From the NCBI GenBank assembly GCA_965232815.1, contig OZ247427.1:2666001-2730000 (forward strand): a stretch of DNA of 64,000 nucleotides. Direction: 5' to 3'. The stretch is from Bin87 sp026710825 (GTDB taxonomy: Bacteria > Chloroflexota > Dehalococcoidia > Lucifugimonadales > UBA3495). Below are positions 8,299-17,147 of the stretch, piece by piece (the first letter of the stretch is position 1; every line of letters begins with the position of its first letter). A program made the position numbers and the translations under genes. Under the pieces are notes generated by a model. That model searched no databases and had not been told where the DNA came from. It saw only the letters and a program-made list of their open reading frames with translations.

Positions 8299-8304
8299 AT
8301 TATA
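8299..8304 (-). promoter_or_regulatory. -10 element for the flavin reductase gene
   Basis: The minus strand reads TATAAT, about 55 bases before the start codon at 8243. No good -35 is seen (TTGCCC lies 19 bases upstream), so only the -10 is supported. Confidence 0.4.
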
Positions 8305-8415
8305 CCCGCCATAGTGCATAGCTGGGCAAATTGCGGGCGCAGGTGGGTTGGGATACAATCCCCACACTCGATTCGACAAAATCCTAACTTACGGAAAGGG
8401 CTTGGCAGGCGGTTT

Positions 8416-9609
8416 ATGGAATTCGGGGGACCCCTCACAGGCGTCAAGGTGCTGGACCTGAGCGAGGATATCGCCGGGTCTTTTTGCGGCAGGTTGCTGG
8501 CCGATTATGGAGCGGAAGTCCTTAAGGTGGAACCCCCGGCAGGGTCCGCGATTCGCCGAATGGGGCCGTTCTATCACGATGATGCCGACCCGGAAAAGAG
8601 CCTCTTCTTCCTGATCCTGAACCTGAACAAAAAAGGCGTGACGCTGGACCTGCAAGCCGCAGGGGGGCAGCGATTGCTCAAGGAGTTGATTCCCCACGTT
8701 GATCTGGTTATCGAGAGTTACAAGCCAGGATACTTGGGTGATCTGGGTCTGGGATACGAGGAAATATCCAGGATCAACCCTGGTGTCGTGTTGACCTCCA
8801 TCACTCCGTTTGGACAAACGGGTCCGTACAGCCAATACGCTGGCGAGGAAATCGTCTCATACGCCATGGGCATGGTCATGGGGATCAGCGGCGTGCAGGG
8901 CCGACCCCCGCTGAAGCACGGAGGTTTCCAGGCGCAATATCAGGGTGGTCTGTTTGGCGCCGGAGCGACCGCCATGGCGCTGTTCGCCCAGGATCGGCAC
9001 GGAACCGGCCAGCATGTCGATGTCTCCATAACCGAATGCGTGGCCTCCACCATGATGGCGACCCAAACCATTTATCCGTTCATTGGCGGGGTCCAGATTC
9101 GCCGCGCCGACGGTACGATGTGGGAAAACCCGATGCCCTGCAAGGACGGTTGGATCATAGTCCAGGCCGGCGGAGGAGCGACCTGGGAAGACATAGCCGA
9201 CTTTTTCCGAGCGCCTGAACTGTTGGAGCCGCGCTTTGCGGACCGGGCGCAGAGGGTTCGCAACGGCCCCGCCATGGACCAGGTGGTGCTGGACGCCATA
9301 CGCGATCGGGAAAAATGGGAGTTGTTCCCCAACGCCGCTGAAAAACGGATGCTATTCGGACTCGTGCAGACTCCCCCAGAATTAGCCGATTGCCCCCAAC
9401 TGGAATCGCGACATTTTTATCGCGAGACCGAACATCCGGTTATCGGGACGGTCAAAGTACCGGCGGAACTATTTCGCATGTCGCCCGCGGGATACCAGTT
9501 GCGGATGCCGGCGCCCACATTGGGACAGCACAATTCCGAAGTGTTCGCCGACGGTCTGGGCTACAGCACGGACGAACTTTCCGTGATGCGCCAGACCGGA
9601 GTCATCTGA
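8416..9609 (+). CDS. CaiB/BaiF family (class III) CoA-transferase
   Basis: A 397-residue protein with the class III CoA-transferase layout: PLTGVKVLDLSEDIAG at the start, YGAEVLKVEPP, and the GTGQHVDVSITE segment near residue 200. The family moves CoA between carboxylic acids. At the position of the catalytic aspartate (Asp169 in formyl-CoA transferase) this sequence appears to have Gln174 in a QYQGG context, so the mechanism may differ or the protein may need its neighbour. The ATG at 8416 places the PLTGV motif at the N-terminus as usual. The next gene, another family member, starts 17 bases later; the two may act together on one substrate. Confidence 0.88.
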   Translation: MEFGGPLTGVKVLDLSEDIAGSFCGRLLADYGAEVLKVEPPAGSAIRRMGPFYHDDADPEKSLFFLILNLNKKGVTLDLQAAGGQRLLKELIPHVDLVIESYKPGYLGDLGLGYEEISRINPGVVLTSITPFGQTGPYSQYAGEEIVSYAMGMVMGISGVQGRPPLKHGGFQAQYQGGLFGAGATAMALFAQDRHGTGQHVDVSITECVASTMMATQTIYPFIGGVQIRRADGTMWENPMPCKDGWIIVQAGGGATWEDIADFFRAPELLEPRFADRAQRVRNGPAMDQVVLDAIRDREKWELFPNAAEKRMLFGLVQTPPELADCPQLESRHFYRETEHPVIGTVKVPAELFRMSPAGYQLRMPAPTLGQHNSEVFADGLGYSTDELSVMRQTGVI

Positions 9610-9626
9610 TCAGGAGTGGTGCAGCC

Positions 9627-10979
9627 ATGACCGCCTTGCCCCTGGAAGGGATCCGCGTTCTGGATTCCACATACGTGTTTGCGTTGCCGTACACAGGCGG
9701 ACAACTTGCCGACTTGGGCGCTGACGTAATCAAGATAGAAGGGCCGGGACGACCTGATATCACCCGCGGCGGAGGCCTTTATGGGACGTTCCCAGACAAC
9801 GATCCCGGCGAAGACTGGTGGAATCGCCCGTCGACCTACCAATTGCTCAATCGAGGAAAGCGGTCGCTGGTGCTCGATATGTCCTCCGAGGAGGGACGCG
9901 AAATCTTCCGTGAGTTGGTATTGGTCAGCGACGTGGTCATGGAGAATTTCACCCCGCGTGTGATGAGGCGTTGGGGTCTCGACTACCCCAATTTGCGCAA
10001 GTTGCGGCCCGACATCATCATGGTGTCGAATACCGGGTACGGACACGGCGACGGGCCGTATTCGTCATATCCTGCACAGGCCACGACTCAAGAAGGGACC
10101 CACGGCCATTGCTGGGTAACCGGCTACCCTAATGACGAGCCATCGAAGGCCGGCCGGTCTTTTGTGGATTTCCTGTCCACCTGGAGCGCCATGTTCGCCA
10201 TCGGGTCGGCGCTTCGGTACAGGAACCAAACGGGAAAGGGCCAATGGGTCGATATCGGTATGTACCAGGCCGGCGTAATGTTCCTGTCGGAGTACCTGAT
10301 GGACGCCATGGTCAACGGCAGGGAAGGTGGACGGATCGGCAACCGCCATCCGTACCGGGCGCCCCAGGGAGCGTATCCTGCACACGGGGATGATGAATGG
10401 ATCACGCTGTCAGTGGCGCACAACGACCAATGGCATGCACTTTGCCGGCTAATGGAACGGGACGACCTGTCGGGTGATCAAAGGCTGAGCGCTTTGGGAG
10501 GTCGCCAACAACATCACGACGAGATAGATGAGGCGATCACAGATTGGACTCGGTCGCATGACAAGTACGACTTGATGCACCAATTGCAATCGGCCGGTAT
10601 TGCATCCGGTCCAGTGTTGAGCGGAAAGGATGTGCATTTTGACCCGCACTATCGGAGCCGCAATTTCCTCGAACGCGTGGAATTCCCGAAGGAACGGGAC
10701 ATGGGCACGCGCATTATTATGGGACGACCGTACCGGATGTCGAAAACCCCATTGAAAATCCGGGGCCCGGCTCCCGCCTTCGGGCAACACAACAAACCAC
10801 TCTTGGGAGAGCTCCTCGGCAAGTCAGCGGAGCAAGTCTCGCAGTGGGAGGCGCAGACCGTCATCACCGAGATACCGACTACGGGCGAACCTTCCCCGGC
10901 CCTGGAACCGGAGGAATTGGTGGAAAGGAAGCAGTTGGCGGAATGGGATCGAGAGTACAGGCTGCGGTTGGGACTGTAA
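9627..10979 (+). CDS. CaiB/BaiF family (class III) CoA-transferase
   Basis: A 450-residue class III CoA-transferase: LEGIRVLDSTYVFALPY, LGADVIKIEGPGRPD, ENFTPRVMRRWGLDY, and TGKGQWVDIGMYQAG. Asp181 (SFVDFLSTW) occupies the catalytic aspartate position that forms the glutamyl/aspartyl-CoA intermediates in the family. The start has AGGAG at 9612-9616. The C-terminus carries about 50 charged residues beyond the last family motif. It is the second member of a tandem pair. The physiological acid is unknown; such pairs are common in lineages degrading recalcitrant organic acids. Confidence 0.9.
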   Translation: MTALPLEGIRVLDSTYVFALPYTGGQLADLGADVIKIEGPGRPDITRGGGLYGTFPDNDPGEDWWNRPSTYQLLNRGKRSLVLDMSSEEGREIFRELVLVSDVVMENFTPRVMRRWGLDYPNLRKLRPDIIMVSNTGYGHGDGPYSSYPAQATTQEGTHGHCWVTGYPNDEPSKAGRSFVDFLSTWSAMFAIGSALRYRNQTGKGQWVDIGMYQAGVMFLSEYLMDAMVNGREGGRIGNRHPYRAPQGAYPAHGDDEWITLSVAHNDQWHALCRLMERDDLSGDQRLSALGGRQQHHDEIDEAITDWTRSHDKYDLMHQLQSAGIASGPVLSGKDVHFDPHYRSRNFLERVEFPKERDMGTRIIMGRPYRMSKTPLKIRGPAPAFGQHNKPLLGELLGKSAEQVSQWEAQTVITEIPTTGEPSPALEPEELVERKQLAEWDREYRLRLGL

Positions 10980-10985
10980 GATCCG

Positions 10986-11014
10986 TTGACGATTTTGGCG
11001 ACGGGGCATACTCT
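10986..11014 (+). promoter_or_regulatory. promoter of the tRNA gene at 11027
   Basis: TTGACG (10986-10991) is followed after 17 bases by TACTCT (11009-11014), ending 12 bases before the mature tRNA. The -35 is strong and the -10 weak, a form compatible with stringent control of stable RNA genes. Confidence 0.5.
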
Positions 11015-11026
11015 GAATATTGTTCG

Positions 11027-11098
11027 GGGCCCGTAGCTCAGTGGTAGAGCGTCCGACTCATAATCGGCAGGTCACAGGTTCGAACCCTGTCGGGCCCA
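11027..11098 (+). tRNA. tRNA with CAT anticodon (elongator Met or Ile2)
   Basis: A complete cloverleaf is visible: 7-base acceptor stem GGGCCCG/CGGGCCC, D-arm GCTC/GAGC, anticodon loop CTCATAA, T-stem ACAGG/CCTGT with loop TTCGAAC, and discriminator A at 11098. The 3' sequence is ACC then T, so CCA is not fully encoded. The acceptor and anticodon stems do not have initiator features. It could be elongator tRNA-Met or the lysidine-modified tRNA-Ile2; sequence alone does not settle it. The top anticodon-stem pair is a T-C mismatch. Confidence 0.92.
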
Positions 11099-11205
11099 CC
11101 TTTCAATCAGGGCAGTTTGTGCGCTGAGCACGCAGGATTTGGGCCGAGTCTCGCCTTTCTCCTTGTTGGACTGACGAACTACCGAATCCCTCGAGCCAAC
11201 CACAA

Positions 11206-11700
11206 ATGCAAGTGAATCGTATGGCCCGCAGATCTACCAGGACATTCCCAGGAAACTCACCAGCTGCTCAGGCGAAATCCGGCGGCGAAGTTGTCCTTCT
11301 TTCAGGCGGCAACCCTCAGATCGCCAAGGCGGACGGCGACGCTCCGGTTCAGGCCTACATAGCGGCCATGCCGGAATGGAAAAGCGACGTGGGACGGCGC
11401 TTGGACGACCTTATCGTGCGGACCGTGCCAAACGTTCAGAAAGCCGTGCGGTGGAACTCTCCGTTCTATGGTGTTGAGGGACAAGGGTGGTTCCTGAGTT
11501 ACCACGTTTTCACCCGCTACGTGAAAGTGGCGTTCCTGAACGGTGGGTCGCTGGATCCACTTCCTCCCGTGGTGTCCAAAGACCAGGACACGCGGTACTT
11601 TCACATTTTCGAGGACGGGGACATCGGCGAGGATCAGATGACGCAGTGGGTCCGGCAGGCGGCCTCACTACCGGGTTGGCACGGATTCGACCGACTCTGA
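11206..11700 (+). CDS. DUF1801 domain protein
   Basis: A 164-residue protein with the DUF1801 pattern: a disordered basic N-terminus of about 45 residues, then VQAYIAAMPEWKSDVGRRLDDLI, VRWNSPFYGVEGQGWF and VKVAFLNG. DUF1801 proteins (YdhG-like) are small cytoplasmic proteins without a settled function. A second ATG at 11221 is also possible; no strong ribosome site distinguishes them. It stands alone just after the tRNA. The following 312 bases (11701-12012) hold no gene I can support, only AT-rich sequence near 11980 that may include the next promoter. Confidence 0.75.
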   Translation: MQVNRMARRSTRTFPGNSPAAQAKSGGEVVLLSGGNPQIAKADGDAPVQAYIAAMPEWKSDVGRRLDDLIVRTVPNVQKAVRWNSPFYGVEGQGWFLSYHVFTRYVKVAFLNGGSLDPLPPVVSKDQDTRYFHIFEDGDIGEDQMTQWVRQAASLPGWHGFDRL

Positions 11701-12012
11701 GTCTAGAGTCTTTGCGGTTCCCGCGGCCTTTGGTCGGGTTTTACGAAGCCTGCACGTGGGTCCAAGCGCGCGAATCTTCGTGGCGTGGTTAGTGACAATG
11801 CGAGCGTGCCGTCGGTGATACGATACGCGCTCCGGGCAGGTCCAGGCCGCGCCGCGCATTTCCAAGCCCATACAGCCAGGCGTCATCCCTGCTTATTGCG
11901 TGAAATGGTTCCGGGGCGACTGGAGGCACATTACCTATCGCCGGGAGATATAGTTCCGTGCTAATGTGTGCGGCATCCAAATAATATAAATGTTTAGTAA
12001 CGAGAGACTACT

Positions 12013-13752
12013 TTGGCACGAGCACAAATAAACGAAACCGTTCGGTACGAACCTGACGAAAATCCCCCCTTACTCATCACTATAGGCGCTGGCGTTCAGT
12101 CATCTCTGTCGATTATCGGCGGGGTGGTGCTGGGCGTTTTAATTGTGTTCCGCATCGCAGGCCAACCGGAAGCCAATCTGGAATGGGCGGTATTCGCAGC
12201 CTTGCTGATCAGTGGGATCACGACCATTCTGCAGGCGGTACGCGTCTGGCGAATCGGTTCGGGGCACGTTCTGATGATGGGCACCTCCGGCGCGTTCATT
12301 GCGGTGTGTGCTGCGGCATTGATGCAGGGTGGCCCCGCATTGATGGCCAGCCTGGTGGTTATCTCTTCGCTGTTCCAGTTCGCCTTGGCCGCGCGTCTGT
12401 CGTGGTTGCGGAGGATCTTCACTCCGGTGGTAACCGGCACCGTGATCATGCTGATTGCGGCCACGGTTATGCCAATATTTTTCGACATGCTCACCGCCGT
12501 GCCGGAGCACGTAGACGTCAGCGGCGCGCCCGTAGTGGCGGTCATAGCGATAATGGCGGTGGTTGTACTGATTCTGCGCGGTCCCCCGATGTTGCGGATA
12601 TGGTCGCCGCTGATCGGGATTATAGCGGGTTGCGTGATCTCGGTGCCGTTCGGCATGTACGACTTTCAATACGTGATCGACGCCCCGTGGTTCGGTATCG
12701 CTTTCCGGTCCTGGCCCGGGTGGGAATTCACCCCCGGCGTTGAGTTTTGGGCTCTGTTGCCGGCGTTCGTCGTTGTCACGTTGGTAGGAGCGATCGAAAC
12801 TATTGGAGACGGCGTTGCGATTCAACGAGTATCCAGGCGTTCGCCCCGGGCAACAGATTTTCGAGTCGTGCAAGGCGCGCTCAACGCGGACGGGGTAGGG
12901 AACCTGCTCTCCGGGCTAGCCGGGACAATGCCCAATACCACTTATTCGTCCTCGGTTTCGCTGGCAGAAGTCACCGGTATCGCATCAAGGCGAGTCGGGG
13001 TAGCGATCGGGGTCATTTTCATAGCGATAGCGTTCTTTCCAAAGATATCAGCGCTGTTGATCGCAATTCCGGCTCCGGTGATAGCCGGGTATGGAGCGGT
13101 GCTGATCACCCTGCTGTTTGTGCAGGGGATGAGCATCGTCGTCCGTGACGGGTTGGATCACCGCAAGGCCGTGATAGTGGGACTTGCATTCTGGATCGGA
13201 GTGGGATTCCAGAACAAGGTTATTTTCCCGGAATTGCTGGGGGACGGCTTCCTGGGTGTGCTGCTGGGCAACGGGATGACGTCGGGCGCGATCGTGGCGG
13301 TAGCCCTGATGGCATTCGTCGAGTTCTCCCGGCGGAGGTCTCGCCGTTTGCAGATTGCGCTGAACGACGACACCCAGGCTCGCGTCGACGGATTCCTGCG
13401 TGCCATCGCCTCCAGAGCGAGGTGGAACGCCGAAGCAACCGACCGGTTGCTTGCCGTCGGGGAAGAGACGGTCGCGATCCTGATGCAAGAGGACGATGAG
13501 TTAACCAGCGGACAACCGCGGCGCCTGGTTCTGTCGGCCCGTTCAGAGGGATCCAACATAGAGTTGGAGTTTGCGACGGCGCTGGAAGGTGAAAACATGG
13601 AGGACAAGCTCGCTCTGCTCGGCGAATTGCCGGAGATTCCGGACGAGAAAGAGGTGTCTTTCAGGCTACTGCGGTACTATGCATCCTCCGTCCGGCACCA
13701 GAAATACCACGGGAGCGACATCATCATGGTGACCGTTTCCGAGACAGCCTGA
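12013..13752 (+). CDS. NCS2-family nucleobase permease with C-terminal ATPase-like cytoplasmic domain
   Basis: A 579-residue protein. Residues 1 to about 435 form an NCS2 (xanthine/uracil permease) transporter with a dozen or so hydrophobic segments. Family motifs include GAIETIGDG and, in the substrate region, MPNTTYSSSVSLAEVTG. Family members import purines or pyrimidines with protons or sodium across the inner membrane. After a basic RRRSRRL stretch, residues about 440-579 form a soluble domain resembling the anti-sigma-factor/histidine-kinase ATPase fold. It ends with FRLLRYYASSVRHQKYHGSDI, but the N-box asparagine appears missing. The start is a TTG with GAG-rich sequence upstream. The ligand is unknown. 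Confidence 0.85.
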   Translation: MARAQINETVRYEPDENPPLLITIGAGVQSSLSIIGGVVLGVLIVFRIAGQPEANLEWAVFAALLISGITTILQAVRVWRIGSGHVLMMGTSGAFIAVCAAALMQGGPALMASLVVISSLFQFALAARLSWLRRIFTPVVTGTVIMLIAATVMPIFFDMLTAVPEHVDVSGAPVVAVIAIMAVVVLILRGPPMLRIWSPLIGIIAGCVISVPFGMYDFQYVIDAPWFGIAFRSWPGWEFTPGVEFWALLPAFVVVTLVGAIETIGDGVAIQRVSRRSPRATDFRVVQGALNADGVGNLLSGLAGTMPNTTYSSSVSLAEVTGIASRRVGVAIGVIFIAIAFFPKISALLIAIPAPVIAGYGAVLITLLFVQGMSIVVRDGLDHRKAVIVGLAFWIGVGFQNKVIFPELLGDGFLGVLLGNGMTSGAIVAVALMAFVEFSRRRSRRLQIALNDDTQARVDGFLRAIASRARWNAEATDRLLAVGEETVAILMQEDDELTSGQPRRLVLSARSEGSNIELEFATALEGENMEDKLALLGELPEIPDEKEVSFRLLRYYASSVRHQKYHGSDIIMVTVSETA

Positions 13753-13768
13753 CCGCCGGAACCGGCGC

Positions 13769-14341
13769 ATGCACCAAGGCGACCCAGGGTTGGGAAAGAC
13801 CAGGCGGTTGTTCTTAGTGCGCCATTGCGAGGCCTCGGGGCAATCTCCCGACGCTCCGCTCACTGCGGAGGGCGTCAATCAGGCCGAACTGCTCAGGGAA
13901 TTCCTGGGCGACCAACGAGTGGACCATGTGCGCTGCAGCGAGTTCGCACGCGCACAGCAGAGCGCGATGCCACTGGCACTGGCCAATGGATTGCGGATCC
14001 ACGTTGACGCTCGCCTGAACGAACGGACGCTGTCGGATAGACCGATAGACAACTGGCGTGAGATTCTCAAAGGATCATTTTTGGACCCGGAACTACGGGG
14101 TCCCGGAGGTGAGAGCGCCCGCGAGGCGACCGAAAGGGCTTGGTCGGCATTGACGGAGGTTTTCCTGGGTGAGTATGAATCGCCAGTGGTGGTGAGCCAC
14201 GGCAACCTGATCAGCCTGGCGCTGCACTCGATCGATGAGTCGTTCGGATACGAGGGTTGGGAAAGCGTTTCGAATCCGGACGTGTATGTGTTGCAGGCTA
14301 CCGGCGACGGACCGCTCAGATTCAGTAGAATGTGGCGATAA
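13769..14341 (+). CDS. histidine phosphatase family protein
   Basis: A 190-residue member of the phosphoglycerate mutase-like superfamily. The phosphohistidine motif is LVRHCEASG, with Arg18 and His19 (usually RHG, here RHC). The second catalytic region is VVVSHGNLI and there is a central SEFARAQQSA segment with the expected arginine. It probably dephosphorylates a small metabolite. It starts 16 bases after the NCS2 permease stop and precedes an SDR gene, so the three may be co-transcribed. The first ten residues before TRRLFLVRH are extra; no better internal start codon is seen. Confidence 0.85.
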   Translation: MHQGDPGLGKTRRLFLVRHCEASGQSPDAPLTAEGVNQAELLREFLGDQRVDHVRCSEFARAQQSAMPLALANGLRIHVDARLNERTLSDRPIDNWREILKGSFLDPELRGPGGESAREATERAWSALTEVFLGEYESPVVVSHGNLISLALHSIDESFGYEGWESVSNPDVYVLQATGDGPLRFSRMWR

Positions 14342-14374
14342 CCTTCCGGGAAAGAAAGGCAAGGAGGCCAGGCG

Positions 14375-15133
14375 ATGGGACGGATGGATGGCAAGGTGGC
14401 GCTGATCAGCGGAGGAGCGCGCGGAATGGGAGCAACCGAGGCGAGCATGTTCGCGGCCGAAGGCGCTTCCGTGGTTATCGGAGACATCCTGGACGAGGAA
14501 GGGGAGGCGACGGCGGCGGGCATCCGAGCGGCGGGCGGACAGTGCCAATACCATCATCTGGATGTGACGTCGGAAGGGGATTGGAGCGATGCAGTGGCGT
14601 CGGCGGTTGACCGGTTCGGCAAACTCGACGTGTTGGTGAACAACGCGGGTATCGGCAGCAACTCATTCCAGATACATGAAGAGCCGGTGGAACTCTGGGA
14701 CATGACGATTGACGTGAACCTCAAGGGTGTTTTCCTGGGAACGCGAGCGGCGATCCCGGCGATGAAAGAAGCTGGCGGTGGGTCGATCATCAACATTTCA
14801 TCCCAGTTGGGCATCGTTGCCGTGCCCTACAACGGAGCGGCGTACCAAACGGCCAAGGGCGGAGTCCGCATCCTGACCAAGGCTGCGGCCCTTCAATATG
14901 CGGCGGACGGGATTAGGGTCAACTCGGTGCACCCGGGGCCCATAGTTACGGAAATGACGCGGGCGGGCCGAGATAACCCGGAGCGCCTGGAGATCATGCT
15001 GGCGCGAATTCCGATGGGCCGTTACGGTGAACCAGAGGAGGTCGCCCACGCCGTGGTGTACCTGGCGTCGGACGAATCCGCTTTTGTTACGGGCAGCGAG
15101 GTGGTGGTTGACGGCGGTTGGACCGCGCAATAG
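14375..15133 (+). CDS. short-chain dehydrogenase/reductase (SDR)
   Basis: A 252-residue classical SDR. The cofactor motif is SGGARGMG (Gly13, Gly17, Gly19). Asp37 after the second strand points to NAD(H) rather than NADP(H). NNAG lies at 89-92, the catalytic serine is in INISSQLG, and Tyr157/Lys161 are in AAYQTAKGG. It ends with the usual VVVDGGWTAQ. The substrate is unknown; the sequence resembles 3-oxoacyl/sugar/steroid-type reductases. A GGAGG lies a few bases upstream of the ATG. Its stop abuts the convergent LLM oxidoreductase gene with no spacer. Confidence 0.9.
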   Translation: MGRMDGKVALISGGARGMGATEASMFAAEGASVVIGDILDEEGEATAAGIRAAGGQCQYHHLDVTSEGDWSDAVASAVDRFGKLDVLVNNAGIGSNSFQIHEEPVELWDMTIDVNLKGVFLGTRAAIPAMKEAGGGSIINISSQLGIVAVPYNGAAYQTAKGGVRILTKAAALQYAADGIRVNSVHPGPIVTEMTRAGRDNPERLEIMLARIPMGRYGEPEEVAHAVVYLASDESAFVTGSEVVVDGGWTAQ

Positions 15134-16051
15134 TTACGGTTTTTGAACGAGTTGGAACCGTTCCAACTGTGCGATGAATTGGTCAGGCGATGCGGCGCGG
15201 GGTTCCAGGACGAGGTAGTCTACGCCCGCGCCCGCGTATGATTCGAGGTCGGTGGCGACCTGATCGGGAGAGCCGCGCAGGGGAGTCCTGCCGCCACCGT
15301 GCATTGGCTGGTCCGTGACGTCCAAACCCGCACGCAAGGATATCGTGTAGTCGTTCATCGCGAGCCCGGATTGCGCACGCAGTTCGGCGATCCTGGCTTT
15401 CACGCGGGCCACGTCAGACGGGGATTGACGGACGCCGTGCCATCCATCACCCAATCGGGCGGCACGACGGAGGGCCGGGGCGCTGATGCCGCCCGTCCAG
15501 ATAGGGGGGCATGGCGTCTGCGTTGGGCGAGGAGAGAGCGCGACTCCGGACACCGAATAATGGGTGCCGCCTACGTTGGGATTCGTTTCGGTCCAAAAGG
15601 CGCGCAGTACGTCAATGTGCTCGTCGGTCAGGGCGGCCCGGGTTTTGAAATCAGCGTCCAAGGCTTCGAACTCCTCCTGCATCCAACCTACGCCGGCCCC
15701 AAGAATCAGGCGCCCACCGGACATGACATCGAGGGTCGCCAGCATCTTGGCGTTCAAGACCGGGTGGCGGTAGGGCAAGACCATCACGCTGAAGCCCAAG
15801 TGGATGTTATCGGTTACCGCCGCGAGATACGACAACGCGACGACGGGTTCAAGGATGAGGTCGGCGGACGTCAATGGGAATCGGCCATCGGAGCGGTATG
15901 GGTACGCGGAGCGTAGTTCGACGGGGAGGGCGATGTGGTCGCTGAGGAAAATGCCACCGAAACCCCGAGCTTCAGCTTCCTGAGCGAGATTCACCAGGAT
16001 ATCGATTTGAGCCATAGGGCCCACGTTGGGGAGGATCACACCGTAGCGCAT
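15134..16051 (-). CDS. LLM-class (F420-dependent luciferase-like) oxidoreductase
   Basis: A 305-residue TIM-barrel luciferase-like protein: MRYGVILPNVGP start, FGGIFLSDHIALP, LGFSVMVLPYRHP, the very typical SGGRLILGAGVGWMQEEFEAL, and PPIWTGGISAPALRRAARLGDGWHG. Such enzymes use F420 or FMN to oxidise or reduce organic substrates. The form with VLPYRHPV and GAGVGW is that of the F420-dependent group; the substrate is not known. ATG 16051 is chosen over one at 16075 because AAGGGG precedes it and MRYGV is the normal beginning. A related enzyme lies at 59470-60411. Confidence 0.88.
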   Translation of the reverse strand: MRYGVILPNVGPMAQIDILVNLAQEAEARGFGGIFLSDHIALPVELRSAYPYRSDGRFPLTSADLILEPVVALSYLAAVTDNIHLGFSVMVLPYRHPVLNAKMLATLDVMSGGRLILGAGVGWMQEEFEALDADFKTRAALTDEHIDVLRAFWTETNPNVGGTHYSVSGVALSPRPTQTPCPPIWTGGISAPALRRAARLGDGWHGVRQSPSDVARVKARIAELRAQSGLAMNDYTISLRAGLDVTDQPMHGGGRTPLRGSPDQVATDLESYAGAGVDYLVLEPRAASPDQFIAQLERFQLVQKP

Positions 16052-17147
16052 AGGAACCCCTTCTGGATTGTTCAATTTCCGAAACAGGTGGGCAAACTAG
16101 CACATAGAGCAATCAAATGTCCCCGACAGTCCGTGCGCAGGGAGGACGCATATGCACGGATCGGCGGAATGCCCCGGAGTACGCAAAGCACGGGCGGCAA
16201 TATCCTAGGACGTGCCCGTCCGCGCGATGCATGGGGCTTTCGCCCGGGAAGGGCAGGCATGGGGCCATAACGGGGCAGGGTCAAACGACCATGGGCCACG
16301 AGGCACGGTTTTAATGAACCAACGGCCTGACGGCACCGTGGCACTCGCAAGCAGCTAAGCTGCCGCGTTGGCGCTCCGAGAATCGATGGCTCCGGCAGGG
16401 GCACCGGCTCAAGGTATCGAAGGCTGCGTTGCCTGTTGTTTGGAAATCGTTGGTTGCGCTGGTTGCTTTTGCTCCTTTGGGGATTTTGGTTGGGGTGTTT
16501 GCCAGAGGTGATGGTGGTCGTTGTCAGCCCCACGGCCGAGGGGTTACGCATGGGTTTTTGCCCACTCAAGGTTTGGCGGACAGCGCACGGGTCGGGAAGA
16601 ATCCCTGACCCTGGCCTCTACCGGAAAAGATGGGAGAGGTGGATGCGCTGACCTCCCAGCGTGTGGGGAAGCGCTGGCCCCGTTGCGACCACACCGGCTA
16701 GAGCGACCGGTCGCTGGTCCTGGCGGAGACGGGTATGCGATTTGGAGTCTGACGGGTTGGCCGTGTACGACCGGTATCACCTCTGGCAAGGCAGTGCTGG
16801 ATGTTATGTTCTAACTCGAGTGAGACCATTATGGGCTCATACGTTCGCTTTGTCAAGGATATGCGTCGATTGAAAATTGCGACAGATTGAGCCGTTCCAT
16901 GCCGGTGCCACCCTCCCACCTACCGGCCGGCGACGGGTAAGCAGGCTGTTAAGTGGAGTGGGAAACCGGGAAGGTCGTTGAGGTTGCTGCGGGTCGGCAA
17001 CGGCGACAGAGAGACGAGACGAGAGACGGAATGGAAATCGAGACTATGCCCGCCTGATTGCGCGAGAGACGCTGACGTGCGTTGCCGACGGTGGAACCGG
17101 GTGCGCCGCTTGAATTGCGGGGCCGGGTCTGGCAAGATAGTCGCACT
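16052..17147. other. 1.1-kb region without a supportable gene
   Basis: No frame here has both a plausible start and protein-like composition that I trust. The best short frame, 16436-16651, has a leucine/tryptophan-rich start but no ribosome site or family. Bases about 16430-16515 are strikingly G/T-rich on the plus strand. The region does not show tmRNA, RNase P RNA or SRP RNA core motifs that I can recognise. It may be a decayed gene, a structured RNA or plain spacer; it ends at the PAC2 gene. Confidence 0.45.

Noticed and set aside
12139..12873. Long minus-strand frame opposite the NCS2 permease
   Set aside because: Histidine/arginine-rich low-complexity translation typical of the reverse of hydrophobic coding sequence.
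16436..16651. 71-residue Leu/Trp-rich frame in the gene-poor region
   Set aside because: No ribosome site, no family and an abrupt change of composition; kept only as part of the unexplained interval.
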